The position numbers and the translations under genes are program-made. From Pseudomonadales bacterium (GTDB lineage: Bacteria; Pseudomonadota; Gammaproteobacteria; Pseudomonadales; Azotimanducaceae), in the NCBI GenBank assembly GCA_022827905.1, contig JAJEIQ010000055.1, positions 1 through 64,000 on the forward strand: a stretch of 64,000 bases of DNA, read 5' to 3'. The notes under the pieces are model-generated. The model did not search any database, was not told the origin of the DNA, and saw only the letters and a program-made list of their open reading frames with translations. Shown here in pieces: positions 9,711 to 17,620 of the stretch (the first letter of the stretch is position 1; each line of letters opens with the position of its first letter).

Positions 9711-12208
9711 AAGCTGTAGGTTGCCTGCAGGGTCACCAAGCGGGGCGGGGCCATCTGCGCCGTCATGTCGCCCCTGACGCCGGCATTGATCTTGGCCAAC
9801 GGCCGGTTGCCAATGGCCGTCACATAGACTTCCTTGAAGCAATTGGAGCAAATCAGGCTCAATTGCCAAGGTGCGCTGTCGCTGCGCAGGTTCGCCCCAA
9901 TGTGGGTTACCGTGCGGCTCGGCACCTCGGTGTAGGGCTGATTGAGGGTTCGCTTGCCCTTTGAGTGGTGGATCGTGTCCCAGTCGATGCCGAGGTACCA
10001 GCCCCCAGTGAGCGGCCAATCGTAAGTGAAGCCGAGGTTGGCTTGCAGTGGCGCACCGCCGTATCGCACACCTGAGAGATCTTGAATCTTCGCGCCATCG
10101 GGACCTATATGGCAGCCTGGGCCGGTGCGGGGTAGAAGTTCGGCTGCGATTTCATCGTCCACGGAATGGCAGCCCGCGTCTTCCCACTCGTCATATTTCA
10201 AGTGGTTGTACTGACCCGCGAAGCGCAGCTGCAGGCGCTCCGTGGCCTGAAAGATGCCACTGGCCTCAAATCCCCAATTGTGTGCCACCGCTGCGTTCTG
10301 CAGTGTGAAAGTGGTGGTGTTGGAATTGAAGATGCCTACTTGGAGATCCTTGGACTCGTACCAGAACGCGGCAAGGTCTGTGCGCAGGCGACCCTCCAGG
10401 AAGGTGCCCTTGAGGCCGGCTTCAAAGCCCTCGATGGTGGTCTCGTCGAATATCAGTGTGTCGTTCTGCACTTCCACTGGCAGGCTCGCAAGATTGGGCA
10501 CGGTTCCTGGGTTGGAGATGCCTGCCGACTGAAAACCTGTCTTGAACGCCAAGTACGTCATGACGTTGTCGTCAAGGTGGTAGCTGATGGTGATTTCGGG
10601 CGAAAGATTGTCGGACTTGTCGGAAGGGTTGTACACGTAGCCGGCGGGGCCGAATACGCCGAAAAAGTTCTCAAACACGTTGCCGCCGATGGCTTCGCGG
10701 TCCTCCTCCGTGTAACGCAACCCGCCGGAAACCTCGATGCGTTCGGAGACCTGCCAATCGAAGCTGCCGAACAGCGAGAAGCTCTTGACGTCGTTGTCCC
10801 ATATCTGGTGGTAGTTGATGTAGGTGCCGTTGTAGACGCCGGGACCCGCCCAAGCACCCCCGGTGATGGCGGTGGGCAGCAACTGGGTTCCTGCGTTCAG
10901 AGTTCTTTCGGCGTCTTCGTAAAATGCGCCGACAGTGAAGTTAAGCGGGCCGTCGAAATTGGACGCCACGCGAACCTCCGTGGTGAATGCCTCCCCGGAC
11001 TCGCCTTGCTTGGAAGCGACAATGCCCCAGCTTGTGTAGCCGTAGTTGGTGTATTCCCGATGGCGATAGTCCCAGTAGCCGCTCGATGAGGACAGAGTGA
11101 AGTTGCCAAGGTCCAAGTTCATCTGCAAGGTGTGGACGTACTGTGCCAGCTTGTAGTGGAACCGGGAATCCTCACTGACATAAGGCAGCGTCTCGGCGAT
11201 GCGTACATCCAGCAGCGGGCCGGTGCGCTCCAGCCGGCCCCGATCGTCAGGGCAGATCTGGGTGGGGTCCGGCCAAATGCCAAAAAAAGTGGGGTTCACG
11301 CCAGGGCCGTCGGCGCAAGCGTAAAGCACGGTGGTGCCAGCATCGTTGCGCTTGGTGTAGGAGCGGAAGAACTTGTACGTAGCGTCGAATCGTTCGTTGG
11401 GTTCAAAGACCGTTGTGAAACGCGTCACCGCTTGCTTCTGAGCGGGGTACTCATCGTAGGAAGCCCCTCGGGTGGCAAAGTCCGTGCCTGGATAGAGCGG
11501 ACTTAGGTCCAAGGGTACGGCGACGTTGTCCAGCCAACCACCCTTCATGTCCTGCCCACGCATGGCCAAGCGGAACGCCAAGGTATCGCCGACGGGCAGG
11601 CTGAGACCGGCTTCGATGGCCGGGTCTTCGGTCACGAATTCGTAGGAGGCCCGCACGAAGCCCTCCATCTCGCCGCCGACTTCGGGCGACTTGCTTCGAA
11701 TGGCGATGACTCCGGCGGGGCTGTTCTTGCCGAAGTAGAGCGCCTGCGGGCCCTTGAGGACCTCCAGCGCCTCGGAATCGAAGAAGCCGGTCATGATCAT
11801 GTGGTTGCGGGAAAAGGGCATGCCGTCAATGACCAAGGAAACTGGCGCGTCGATGCCGTAGTCCGAGGTGCCCGGCGGCTTGCCGATGCCGCGGATGGTC
11901 ATGTTTCCTCCAGCGCCGCCTCCAGCGCCGTGGATGACCTCAAGGCCGGGGATGCGCGTGCCCAGTTCCGTGAGGTTGCGCGTGTTGTAGCGCTCGATGT
12001 CCTCTTCGGTCATCACGGCCACGGCCACCGGCGTGTCGATCGCCCGCTCCTCCCGTTTCCGGGCGGTGACGATGATTTCCTCGACTGTGATGTTGTCCGC
12101 CCGCTCCATGCTCTCGGCAGCGACGGCTGGCACCGTCGCCACGAAGCTGAGCAGAGCCGCTGCGGATACCCCGATGGCCGCAATGCGGCCCGATACACGC
12201 TGAATCAT
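9707..12208 (-). CDS. TonB-dependent outer-membrane receptor
   Basis: An 833-residue outer-membrane uptake receptor. The N-terminal signal peptide is followed by a TonB-box-like ITVEEIIVTARKR, a plug domain (about residues 55-170, with VLKGPQALYFGKNSPAG) and a 22-strand-type barrel ending in the aromatic terminus ATYSF. The EEIIVTARKREE region and the overall form resemble the receptors abundant in marine and oligotrophic Proteobacteria that import plant-, sterol- or sugar-derived compounds. The substrate is not predictable. Its position beside the Rieske oxygenase and kinase suggests a shared catabolic route. The barrel has cysteine pairs (for example near CADGPG and CPDDRG) that may form disulfides in extracellular loops. 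Confidence 0.9.
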   Translation of the reverse strand: MIQRVSGRIAAIGVSAAALLSFVATVPAVAAESMERADNITVEEIIVTARKREERAIDTPVAVAVMTEEDIERYNTRNLTELGTRIPGLEVIHGAGGGAGGNMTIRGIGKPPGTSDYGIDAPVSLVIDGMPFSRNHMIMTGFFDSEALEVLKGPQALYFGKNSPAGVIAIRSKSPEVGGEMEGFVRASYEFVTEDPAIEAGLSLPVGDTLAFRLAMRGQDMKGGWLDNVAVPLDLSPLYPGTDFATRGASYDEYPAQKQAVTRFTTVFEPNERFDATYKFFRSYTKRNDAGTTVLYACADGPGVNPTFFGIWPDPTQICPDDRGRLERTGPLLDVRIAETLPYVSEDSRFHYKLAQYVHTLQMNLDLGNFTLSSSSGYWDYRHREYTNYGYTSWGIVASKQGESGEAFTTEVRVASNFDGPLNFTVGAFYEDAERTLNAGTQLLPTAITGGAWAGPGVYNGTYINYHQIWDNDVKSFSLFGSFDWQVSERIEVSGGLRYTEEDREAIGGNVFENFFGVFGPAGYVYNPSDKSDNLSPEITISYHLDDNVMTYLAFKTGFQSAGISNPGTVPNLASLPVEVQNDTLIFDETTIEGFEAGLKGTFLEGRLRTDLAAFWYESKDLQVGIFNSNTTTFTLQNAAVAHNWGFEASGIFQATERLQLRFAGQYNHLKYDEWEDAGCHSVDDEIAAELLPRTGPGCHIGPDGAKIQDLSGVRYGGAPLQANLGFTYDWPLTGGWYLGIDWDTIHHSKGKRTLNQPYTEVPSRTVTHIGANLRSDSAPWQLSLICSNCFKEVYVTAIGNRPLAKINAGVRGDMTAQMAPPRLVTLQATYSF

Positions 12209-12293
12209 TCTCCTCTCCCTAAACTCAGACGATTGGTGCTTATTCCGCTCAATCTATAACAGACCAGTGCCTGTGTCTAATGTGACGTGTGCC

Positions 12294-12800
12294 CTACAGC
12301 GGGCGGTACATCGGATGGCCGCTGTCGGCGATGTTCAGCACATGCAACGCGAAGTCCTCCCCCGTGGCGGTTTCCAAGGCGTCGGGGAACTCGTGGCTCC
12401 AGTCCAGGATGTAGGTGCGCTTGGAGATGCGCCACTCCCCGTCGCGCTTCTCGAGTTCGTCGAGGTAGCGGCCGCCGTACATGGTGTCCTGCAGCCCGCC
12501 GTCCCCCGGCCTGCCGCCAACGGCGATGCCGTAGCATTCCGCCTTGGCTTTGTTGCCGGTCACTTGGACCATGACGCTGGTGCAGAGGTGCCAGCGCCGT
12601 GGGGCTTCCCGTTCATGGGCCATGACCGTGGTCACCCAGTCGGCGCCGTTGCCCGTGAAGAAACCGAAGTCGACCTCGGCATCTGGCCAAAAGCAGGCCA
12701 TCTGGCCGTCGTCGTCCAGCCAGTCCTGGGTGCGCCCGTAGCGGTGAATGACCTCTTCGCAGGCCTGCTTGTCGAGCAATTCCTGAAGTTGCGGATCCAT
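12294..12800 (-). CDS. SnoaL/NTF2-like protein
   Basis: A 168-residue protein of the nuclear-transport-factor-2 / SnoaL-like fold (dehydratase, isomerase or small hydroxylase-subunit-like). The N-terminal helix with ACEEVIHRYGRTQDWLDD and the later DGEWRISKRTYILDW strand pair are typical of the family. It resembles the protein at 13512-14015 in layout (both have DFGFF/DYGFF followed by a glycine turn), so the two are probably paralogues. It lies 85 bp upstream of the TonB receptor on the same strand and may be in its transcription unit. Enzymatic function is not deducible. Confidence 0.75.
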   Translation of the reverse strand: MDPQLQELLDKQACEEVIHRYGRTQDWLDDDGQMACFWPDAEVDFGFFTGNGADWVTTVMAHEREAPRRWHLCTSVMVQVTGNKAKAECYGIAVGGRPGDGGLQDTMYGGRYLDELEKRDGEWRISKRTYILDWSHEFPDALETATGEDFALHVLNIADSGHPMYRPL

Positions 12801-12876
12801 GACTTCCTCCTTGGCGTTGCGGGTTGTTCAGGCATCATAATGCCAGCGCCCGAACCAATAATGGAAGGAGACCACT

Positions 12877-13098
12877 ATGAACTGGCCTTTAATCGTCGGC
12901 CTAGGCGCCTTGTGGCTCGGCTGGCAGATCGTCTGGGTGGCGCCGTTGCCACGCCAGCTTCGGCGCGGCGAGGTACCCACCGCCCCCAAGGGCAGCCCGG
13001 AGGCGTTCTCGTTGTTTTGGATTGACCAATACGGCTGGCTGGGCTTGGCGTTGCTGGGCTTGGGGCTGGCTGCGGCCTTTGCCGGGGCCGTGCGATGA
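12877..13098 (+). CDS. Small two-helix membrane protein
   Basis: A 73-residue protein with two predicted membrane helices (about residues 4-23 and 50-70) joined by a basic, proline-containing loop. No family was recognised. Its stop overlaps the start of the MAPEG gene (13095-13098), so the two are translationally coupled and may form one membrane complex. The ATG follows AATGGAAGGAGA, a strong ribosome site, which supports it being real despite its size. Confidence 0.65.
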   Translation: MNWPLIVGLGALWLGWQIVWVAPLPRQLRRGEVPTAPKGSPEAFSLFWIDQYGWLGLALLGLGLAAAFAGAVR

Positions 13099-13472
13099 TT
13101 CCCGCGTCGCTGGCCTACGCGGGAATCATGGCCCTGCTCAGCGTCCTGCTCGCCAATCAGGTGCTCTACGTGCGCTTGCGCGGCGGCAAGATGCCGGACT
13201 GGAAGCCCCATGCCACGGAACGCACCCAGGCGAATTTCGTTGAAAACGTGCCGTTGGCGCTGGTGCTGCTCTATTTGCTTGAGGTGGCTGGTGCCGGTTC
13301 GGTGGCCGTGCATGCTTTCGGCTCGGCGCTGGTGCTGCTGCGCTTGCTCCATGCTTGGGGCATGAGCGCCTATGCGGGGGCCAACTACCCGCGCCTGATC
13401 GGCGCCCAGGGGACCTTCCTGCTGCTCTCGATCATGGGCGTTGCGGCGCTCTACCTTGGGCTTGTTGGTTGA
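13095..13472 (+). CDS. MAPEG family membrane protein
   Basis: A 125-residue integral membrane protein with four hydrophobic segments. The family signature is in the first half: an ERTQANFVENVPLALVLL segment, with the glutathione-contacting region around Arg/Asn/Glu, followed by LRLLHAWG. MAPEG proteins use glutathione for conjugation or peroxide reduction; bacterial members are mostly uncharacterised. It is co-translated with the small membrane protein upstream through an ATGA overlap. A glutathione reductase gene lies 12 kb away but is not operonic with it. Confidence 0.85.
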   Translation: MIPASLAYAGIMALLSVLLANQVLYVRLRGGKMPDWKPHATERTQANFVENVPLALVLLYLLEVAGAGSVAVHAFGSALVLLRLLHAWGMSAYAGANYPRLIGAQGTFLLLSIMGVAALYLGLVG

Positions 13473-13477
13473 TTCTC

Positions 13478-13491
13478 GAGGCCAGGGCCTC
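13478..13491. terminator. Possible bidirectional hairpin
   Basis: GAGGCCAGGGCCTC forms a short GC-rich inverted repeat in the 39-bp gap between the convergent MAPEG and SnoaL-like genes. It has no T-tract, so a terminator role is weakly supported. Confidence 0.25.
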
Positions 13492-13511
13492 TCCGAGGCG
13501 TTAGACCGGCG

Positions 13512-14015
13512 CTAGCCGTTGCCGCCGAAGATGCCGTAGGAGTAGTCACCAGGCTTGCGTTCGCCGATCAAGCAGCCGCTGCCCGCTAGGTAGCTGTCCG
13601 CGTCCGCCTCCATGCGTGCCCAGTCGTTCACTTCCGAGCGAAAGCTGATTTTCCACGTCCCGTCGCGCCGCTGGTAGCGGTCCACGTAGCGCCCGCTGAT
13701 GAACAGGTCCTTTTCCTCCCCATCCTGAAGGACCCTGTGGAAGGCTTGGAAATAGACCTCGCCGATGGCCTGGTCCCCATCTACCTTGATGTTCGCCTGC
13801 CCGATCATGTGGTGGTTGGCCAGGTGGTCCTTGAGCGCGTTCTGCGCAAAGGCCACGAAGTCCTTGCCGGAGCCTTGGAAGAAGCCGTAGTCCACGGTGG
13901 CGTCGTCGTGGAAGACGGTGTGCATCAGCTCCGCGTCCAAGCGGTCCAATCCCCGCATGTAGTTGCAGCTCAGTTCGTAGATTTCCTGCTTGGCGAGCAG
14001 TTCTTCCAAGGTCAT
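13512..14015 (-). CDS. SnoaL/NTF2-like protein
   Basis: A 167-residue protein of the NTF2-like superfamily. It has the N-terminal helix LAKQEIYELSCNYMRGLDRLD, an acidic-aromatic VDYGFF strand, and the closing RRDGTWKISFRSEVNDW strands typical of SnoaL_4-type proteins. It is probably a paralogue of 12294-12800. Members are often attached to ring-hydroxylating or lipid-degrading clusters as small accessory enzymes. The start at 14015 has GGGAGGCCCC upstream. It is divergent from the membrane protein at 14119, so the 103 bp between them holds both promoters. Confidence 0.75.
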   Translation of the reverse strand: MTLEELLAKQEIYELSCNYMRGLDRLDAELMHTVFHDDATVDYGFFQGSGKDFVAFAQNALKDHLANHHMIGQANIKVDGDQAIGEVYFQAFHRVLQDGEEKDLFISGRYVDRYQRRDGTWKISFRSEVNDWARMEADADSYLAGSGCLIGERKPGDYSYGIFGGNG

Positions 14016-14118
14016 GGGGCCTCCCGGTCTTGGTCAGTTGCGCCGGTCGACACTTCCATTCGAGGTTCCCCGGTGCTTATATGAGCCGCCAATCTTACTC
14101 GATCAACCGGCACCGAAT

Positions 14119-14766
14119 ATGAACTCCCCCATCTCAAGACTCGCCCGACGGGGCCGCACTTGGCTCTGGGCACTGCCAGCCTTGGCATGGCTGTCATTTT
14201 GCGCTTGGTACACCAACCTATCCGGCCCGCTCACCGCGGACGAAATCGCCGCTTTCACAGCGAAAATGGAGCGCAACGGACGGCCTGCCGAGGTGGTGCA
14301 GCGCCTGCGCCGCCTCATGGCCGAGGACAGCGGCGATCAATTCCTCATGGCGAACCTGATCGACATGGCCGATGCCGACGAGACGGCACCGCTGTCTGCC
14401 GAAGCGTCCATGGACCGCTACATGGCGCACATGTTTCCGGAGCTGTTCCGCCGTGCCAGCCATCCGATCCTCGGCGGTCCGGTGGTGTTCCACGCCATGG
14501 ACTTGGTTGGCATAGAGGGCGCGGAGAGCTGGGACCAGTTCGCCATCATGCGCTACCGCAGCCGCCGCGATATGTTGGAGATCGCCACGAACCCCATCTT
14601 CGACGAGAAGCATGACTTCAAGGTGGCTGCCTTGGAAAAGACCATCGCCGTACCGGTCGAGCCACAGATTTACTTCAGCGACCCTCGCCTGATCCTCTTT
14701 CTTGTCCTGTTTTTCCTTGTCACGGTGGCCGATGCGGTGGTGTTTCGCCGCCGGCGGGCCGCTTGA
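14119..14766 (+). CDS. Membrane-anchored protein with a DUF1330/EthD-like core
   Basis: A 215-residue protein with an N-terminal helix (about residues 14-30) and a C-terminal helix (about 190-210) followed by RRRRAA. The soluble part contains IMRYRSRRDMLEI and a KVAALEKTIAVPVEP segment, reminiscent of the ferredoxin-like fold of DUF1330/EthD proteins. No established function was recognised. The open frame extends back to 13990, but this would run through the divergent gene; ATG 14119 puts the first membrane helix near the N-terminus. Both termini are predicted cytoplasmic or membrane-embedded, with the core between them. Confidence 0.6.
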   Translation: MNSPISRLARRGRTWLWALPALAWLSFCAWYTNLSGPLTADEIAAFTAKMERNGRPAEVVQRLRRLMAEDSGDQFLMANLIDMADADETAPLSAEASMDRYMAHMFPELFRRASHPILGGPVVFHAMDLVGIEGAESWDQFAIMRYRSRRDMLEIATNPIFDEKHDFKVAALEKTIAVPVEPQIYFSDPRLILFLVLFFLVTVADAVVFRRRRAA

Positions 14767-14778
14767 ACGCTTGGCGGG

Positions 14779-15132
14779 TCAGGTGCGCTCCTTGGGCTTG
14801 ATGAGGGATTCCGTTGCCCAAGTGACCAAGCTGACGATGATGGCGCCGAACAGGGCGCTGAAGAAGCCCTCCACATGGAAACCGGACACCAACCAGGCCG
14901 CGAGATGCAGCATGGCGGCGTTGATCACCAGCAGGAAGACCCCGAGGGTCAGCACGGTGGCGGGCAGGGTCAGGAGGATGATGAGCGGGCGCACCAGGGC
15001 ATTGATCAGCCCCAAGGCGATGGCCGCCCAAATCAAGGTGCTGTCGCTGTCCACCCGGATGTCGTCAATGAGCAGGGTGGCCACGTACAGGCCGATGGCG
15101 GTGATCAGCACTCGAATGATGAGCCGTGCCAT
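14779..15132 (-). CDS. PF04020-type four-helix membrane protein ('phage holin family')
   Basis: A 117-residue protein with four membrane helices. The central NALVRPLIILLTLPATVLTLG segment is the signature of the family named 'Mycobacterial 4 TMS phage holin, superfamily IV' (YvlD-like). Most members are chromosomal proteins of unknown function, unrelated to prophage lysis, and there are no phage genes here. ATG 15132 has GGAG about nine bases upstream; a longer reading to 15162 adds a poorly conserved leader. It is convergent with the preceding gene (12-bp gap). Confidence 0.8.
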   Translation of the reverse strand: MARLIIRVLITAIGLYVATLLIDDIRVDSDSTLIWAAIALGLINALVRPLIILLTLPATVLTLGVFLLVINAAMLHLAAWLVSGFHVEGFFSALFGAIIVSLVTWATESLIKPKERT

Positions 15133-15192
15133 GGTGGTATGCTCCAAGTGAGGCGTTTGCACAGGCTAACATGACCGAGGGGAGCCGATGAG

Positions 15193-15690
15193 ATGAGTTG
15201 GATGCCCAGCGCCGGGGACTCGCCGCCGCTTGAAGGACTGTTTGCGCATCGTCCAGAGTTGCTGAGCCGCTACAAGGCGTTTTACTGCGCCTTGTGGGAC
15301 GATGGCTTGGTGCCGCGGCGCGTTCTTGAGCTCTGCCGCCTGCGGATTGCCGCGATTCACGGCTGCGCCGCCGAATGGGCCGTGCGCGATGCCGATGTTG
15401 CCTTAAGCGAGTCTGAAGCAGCGGCCCTGAAGCGCGGGAATTTGGCCGCCTTCACGGCCTCGGAGCAGACCGCCTTGGCCATCGCCGAACAGTTTCCTTT
15501 CCAGCATCACGCAGTCAGCGACGGGGATGTTGCGGCTGCGGCCGAAGCGTTTGGAGACGAGGGCGCCGTCGCGCTCATGGTGGCGTTGGCATTCTTCGAC
15601 GCGACCTGCCGCTGGAAGCTGGCTTTCGATTTGGAGGAATGGCCTATCGATCTGGATTCACCGCCGCTCCACCAAGGTGTGCTGGTATAG
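15193..15690 (+). CDS. AhpD/carboxymuconolactone decarboxylase-like protein
   Basis: A 165-residue all-helical protein of the AhpD-like superfamily. The segment ELCRLRIAAIHGCAAEW occupies the place of the redox CxxC helix, but only the first cysteine is present (CAAE), so thiol-disulfide chemistry like that of AhpD is unlikely. The FFDATCRWKLAFDLEEWP segment near the C-terminus resembles the alkylhydroperoxidase-like group. The next gene begins 17 bp downstream and encodes a related protein with a CxxU-like motif, so the two probably work as a pair or heteromer. Confidence 0.75.
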   Translation: MSWMPSAGDSPPLEGLFAHRPELLSRYKAFYCALWDDGLVPRRVLELCRLRIAAIHGCAAEWAVRDADVALSESEAAALKRGNLAAFTASEQTALAIAEQFPFQHHAVSDGDVAAAAEAFGDEGAVALMVALAFFDATCRWKLAFDLEEWPIDLDSPPLHQGVLV

Positions 15691-15706
15691 AGGGGGTGAA
15701 CTGATC

Positions 15707-16216
15707 GTGTCCACTCGTCCCAGAATGCCATCCGCCGTTCCCGGCCAGCCACCGGACTTCGGCTCGGTGATGGCCCATGTGCCGAAACTCGCTGGCCTGT
15801 TCTTCGAGCTCTACGGGGAGTTTTGGCGCAACGGCGTCGCCGACCCCGCCATCAAGGAGATGACCCGAATTCGCAACGCCCGCATCACCGACTGCGGATA
15901 CTGACGCCGGGTGCGCTTTGACTCCGCCCGTGTGGCGGGGCTGAACGAAGAGCGGGTCGAACGCATTGCCGACGGCTATGAAACGGCGCTGGATCCCGCC
16001 CAAGTGGCGGCATTGAAGCTCACCGACGCCATCATCGGCGTCCCAGCGCCGCCCGGCGAAGACATCCAACAGACCCTGAAGGCGCACTACAGCGAGGCGG
16101 AAATCGCCGAAATCGCCTTGGGCGTGGGCCTGTTCCTCGGCATGTCGAAAGTGCTCATCAACCTCGGCCTTGAACCCGAAGACATGCCAGTCACGGTGGT
16201 GCCAACGCCGCGCTAA
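15707..16216 (+). CDS. AhpD-like protein with in-frame UGA (candidate selenoprotein)
   Basis: Read through one in-frame TGA at 15902-15904, this is a 169-residue carboxymuconolactone decarboxylase/AhpD-like protein. The segment TRIRNARITDCGY-(TGA)-RRVRFD aligns with the family's redox helix, which normally reads CGYC followed by basic and hydrophobic residues. The TGA (residue 66) therefore replaces the second active-site cysteine next to Cys63, giving CxxU if it is selenocysteine. Both halves are in the same frame and well conserved to the natural C-terminus, with no frameshift. GTG 15707 has AGGGGG ten bases upstream. A hairpin follows the TGA (15905-15911 pairing with 15927-15937 around a GTGT bulge), but its loop is closer than the canonical bacterial SECIS spacing. 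The alternative is a nonsense mutation, leaving a pseudogene. Selenocysteine genes are not in the window. Confidence 0.6.
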
Positions 16217-16230
16217 CCTTCGATTCGAAG

Positions 16231-16352
16231 CGAGGGCAAGATGCCCTCGAGCCGAAGGAAGCGTCTCGAACAAGGATTGGGGCGAGGGCATCTTGCCCTC
16301 GCTCCGGGGACCAGGCTCGAACAAGGGTTGGGGCGAGGGCATCTTGCCCTCG
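16231..16352. repeat. Triplicate GAGGGCA palindromic repeat cluster
   Basis: Three near-identical 19-bp palindromes with a GAGGGCA/TGCCCTC stem and 3-base loop lie at 16231-16249 (inverted), 16283-16301 and 16334-16352. The last two are part of a 37-bp direct repeat (starting CTCGAACAAGG) spaced 51 bp apart. The same palindrome recurs at 27111-27129. They look like a REP-type dispersed element in the gap between the AhpD-like gene and the next coding region. Confidence 0.8.
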
Positions 16353-16412
16353 GAGGGCGCGAAGCGCCGTGCCTCCAGAATGGCCCCATTGCGAGCTAGG
16401 AGGCTTATACTA

Positions 16413-16778
16413 GTGAAACAGGCAGCAGAGGAAATCGTGGATATGTCGAGGAGCCTTGAAGCATCGGGGTTCGAGCGGCGCCAAGCTGATGCGCTCGTGA
16501 AGGCCATCGCCACCTCGATTGAGAAGTTCGCTGCCACGCCGGATCGCTTGCGAAACATCCTCGAGGAGTCGCAGCAGAAGCTCTACGACCGCATCACCGG
16601 CGAAATGAACCAGCGCTTCGATGATGTCAGCAAGCGTCTCGACGACACCCATCACCGTATGGACGCCATGCGGGAAGATCAGCGGGCGGATGCCTCGCGG
16701 CTGTTCACCTTGGTGCTGTCCATGGCGCTCGGCATGGCGGGTGTGGTGGGCGGCCTGATCGTGGACCGGTTGTTCTGA
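16413..16778 (+). CDS. Coiled-coil protein with C-terminal membrane anchor (DUF1640-like)
   Basis: A 121-residue protein. A helical region with SIEKFAATPDRLRN and an EESQQ stretch leads into a coiled coil (about residues 55-95, heptad-like MNQRFDDVSKRLDDTHHRMD) and a C-terminal membrane helix ending GGLIVDRLF. It is the same length as, and clearly paralogous to, the gene at 49197-49562. The frame is open back to 16170, but GTG 16413 has CTAGGAGG ten bases upstream and aligns exactly with the paralogue's start. It resembles the DUF1640/CCDC90-like coiled-coil proteins. Function is unknown. Confidence 0.7.
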   Translation: MKQAAEEIVDMSRSLEASGFERRQADALVKAIATSIEKFAATPDRLRNILEESQQKLYDRITGEMNQRFDDVSKRLDDTHHRMDAMREDQRADASRLFTLVLSMALGMAGVVGGLIVDRLF

Positions 16779-16806
16779 TTCAAATCCGGCCATGCCGTTG
16801 GCCGGC

Positions 16807-17550
16807 TTAGGGAATGCCCACCATTTCGGTGCGTGCCCGCAGGATGAGCACGCCATCGTCCGCCACCCAGCGCTCCATGCCGTCGGGGCGGATGGTTTTG
16901 CGGTAGGCGTCCCAGCCGCTGGGGTCGTGGAAGTAGAGTTCGGCCAAGCCTGACCAAGGCTCGTCGGTTGGGGCCAAGCTGTGGCTGATGAGGTAGCGGA
17001 AGCCACCCACTTGTTCCATGACGCCGCGCACGTTGGCGGCGTGGACGCTGAGCCAGTGGTCGAAAAAGGCGTCGAAGTCGGTGCCGGTCTTGGCCTTGAC
17101 GAAAAAGGACACCTTGAAGAACCCCGAGCGGGTGGTGGGGTAGGGGGCGTTCAGGGTTAGCGGGGCGCTGTCGAGATGCTCCGCCCCGTCGATCACTTGG
17201 TACTCCCGAGTCGCCCAAGGCAGGTAGGGTTTCGCCTTCTGCTGAAAGCTGTCCGTGGGCTTGGTGCCGTGGGGCTCGGCGGGCTTCGGCAACGGCTGGT
17301 CCCACCAAAGCTGCGCGATGCCGTCGATGGGATGGGCGCCGTTGCGGTCGGCATCGAACAGGGTGGCGATGTAGCGCTTGGCGTGGAGCTTGCCGCGCTC
17401 CGCCGCCCGTGCCTGCATGGCGATGACGCCGGGCATGTGGTTGGCGAACCAATGGGCGACGAGCTCCTCTCGGGAGGCTGACGGCCGCCGATGAATGAGG
17501 TAGATCATCTTGACGCCGGGCGCGGCGATGGGCTGTGAATCTGAGGTCAT
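16807..17550 (-). CDS. EthD-domain protein, tandem ferredoxin-like repeats
   Basis: A 247-residue protein with two copies of the EthD/DUF1330-type ferredoxin-like domain. The first starts around KMIYLIHRRPSASREELVAHW and the second around FFKVSFFVKAKTGTDFDAFFDHWLSVH. EthD proteins accompany ether and aromatic oxidation genes, and their biochemical role is unclear. The gene is divergent from the amidase gene at 17621. GTCATG at the start follows a GGAAGGACC ribosome site on the minus strand. Confidence 0.8.
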   Translation of the reverse strand: MTSDSQPIAAPGVKMIYLIHRRPSASREELVAHWFANHMPGVIAMQARAAERGKLHAKRYIATLFDADRNGAHPIDGIAQLWWDQPLPKPAEPHGTKPTDSFQQKAKPYLPWATREYQVIDGAEHLDSAPLTLNAPYPTTRSGFFKVSFFVKAKTGTDFDAFFDHWLSVHAANVRGVMEQVGGFRYLISHSLAPTDEPWSGLAELYFHDPSGWDAYRKTIRPDGMERWVADDGVLILRARTEMVGIP

Positions 17551-17620
17551 GGTCCTTCCTGCCAGTTTTCGCGAGATGTTACCCTTCTGCGAACTGTCGG
17601 CAACCCGCCATGGTTACGCC

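Noticed and set aside
14779-15132. Prophage because of the 'phage holin' label
   Set aside because: PF04020 proteins are chromosomal and no phage genes are near.
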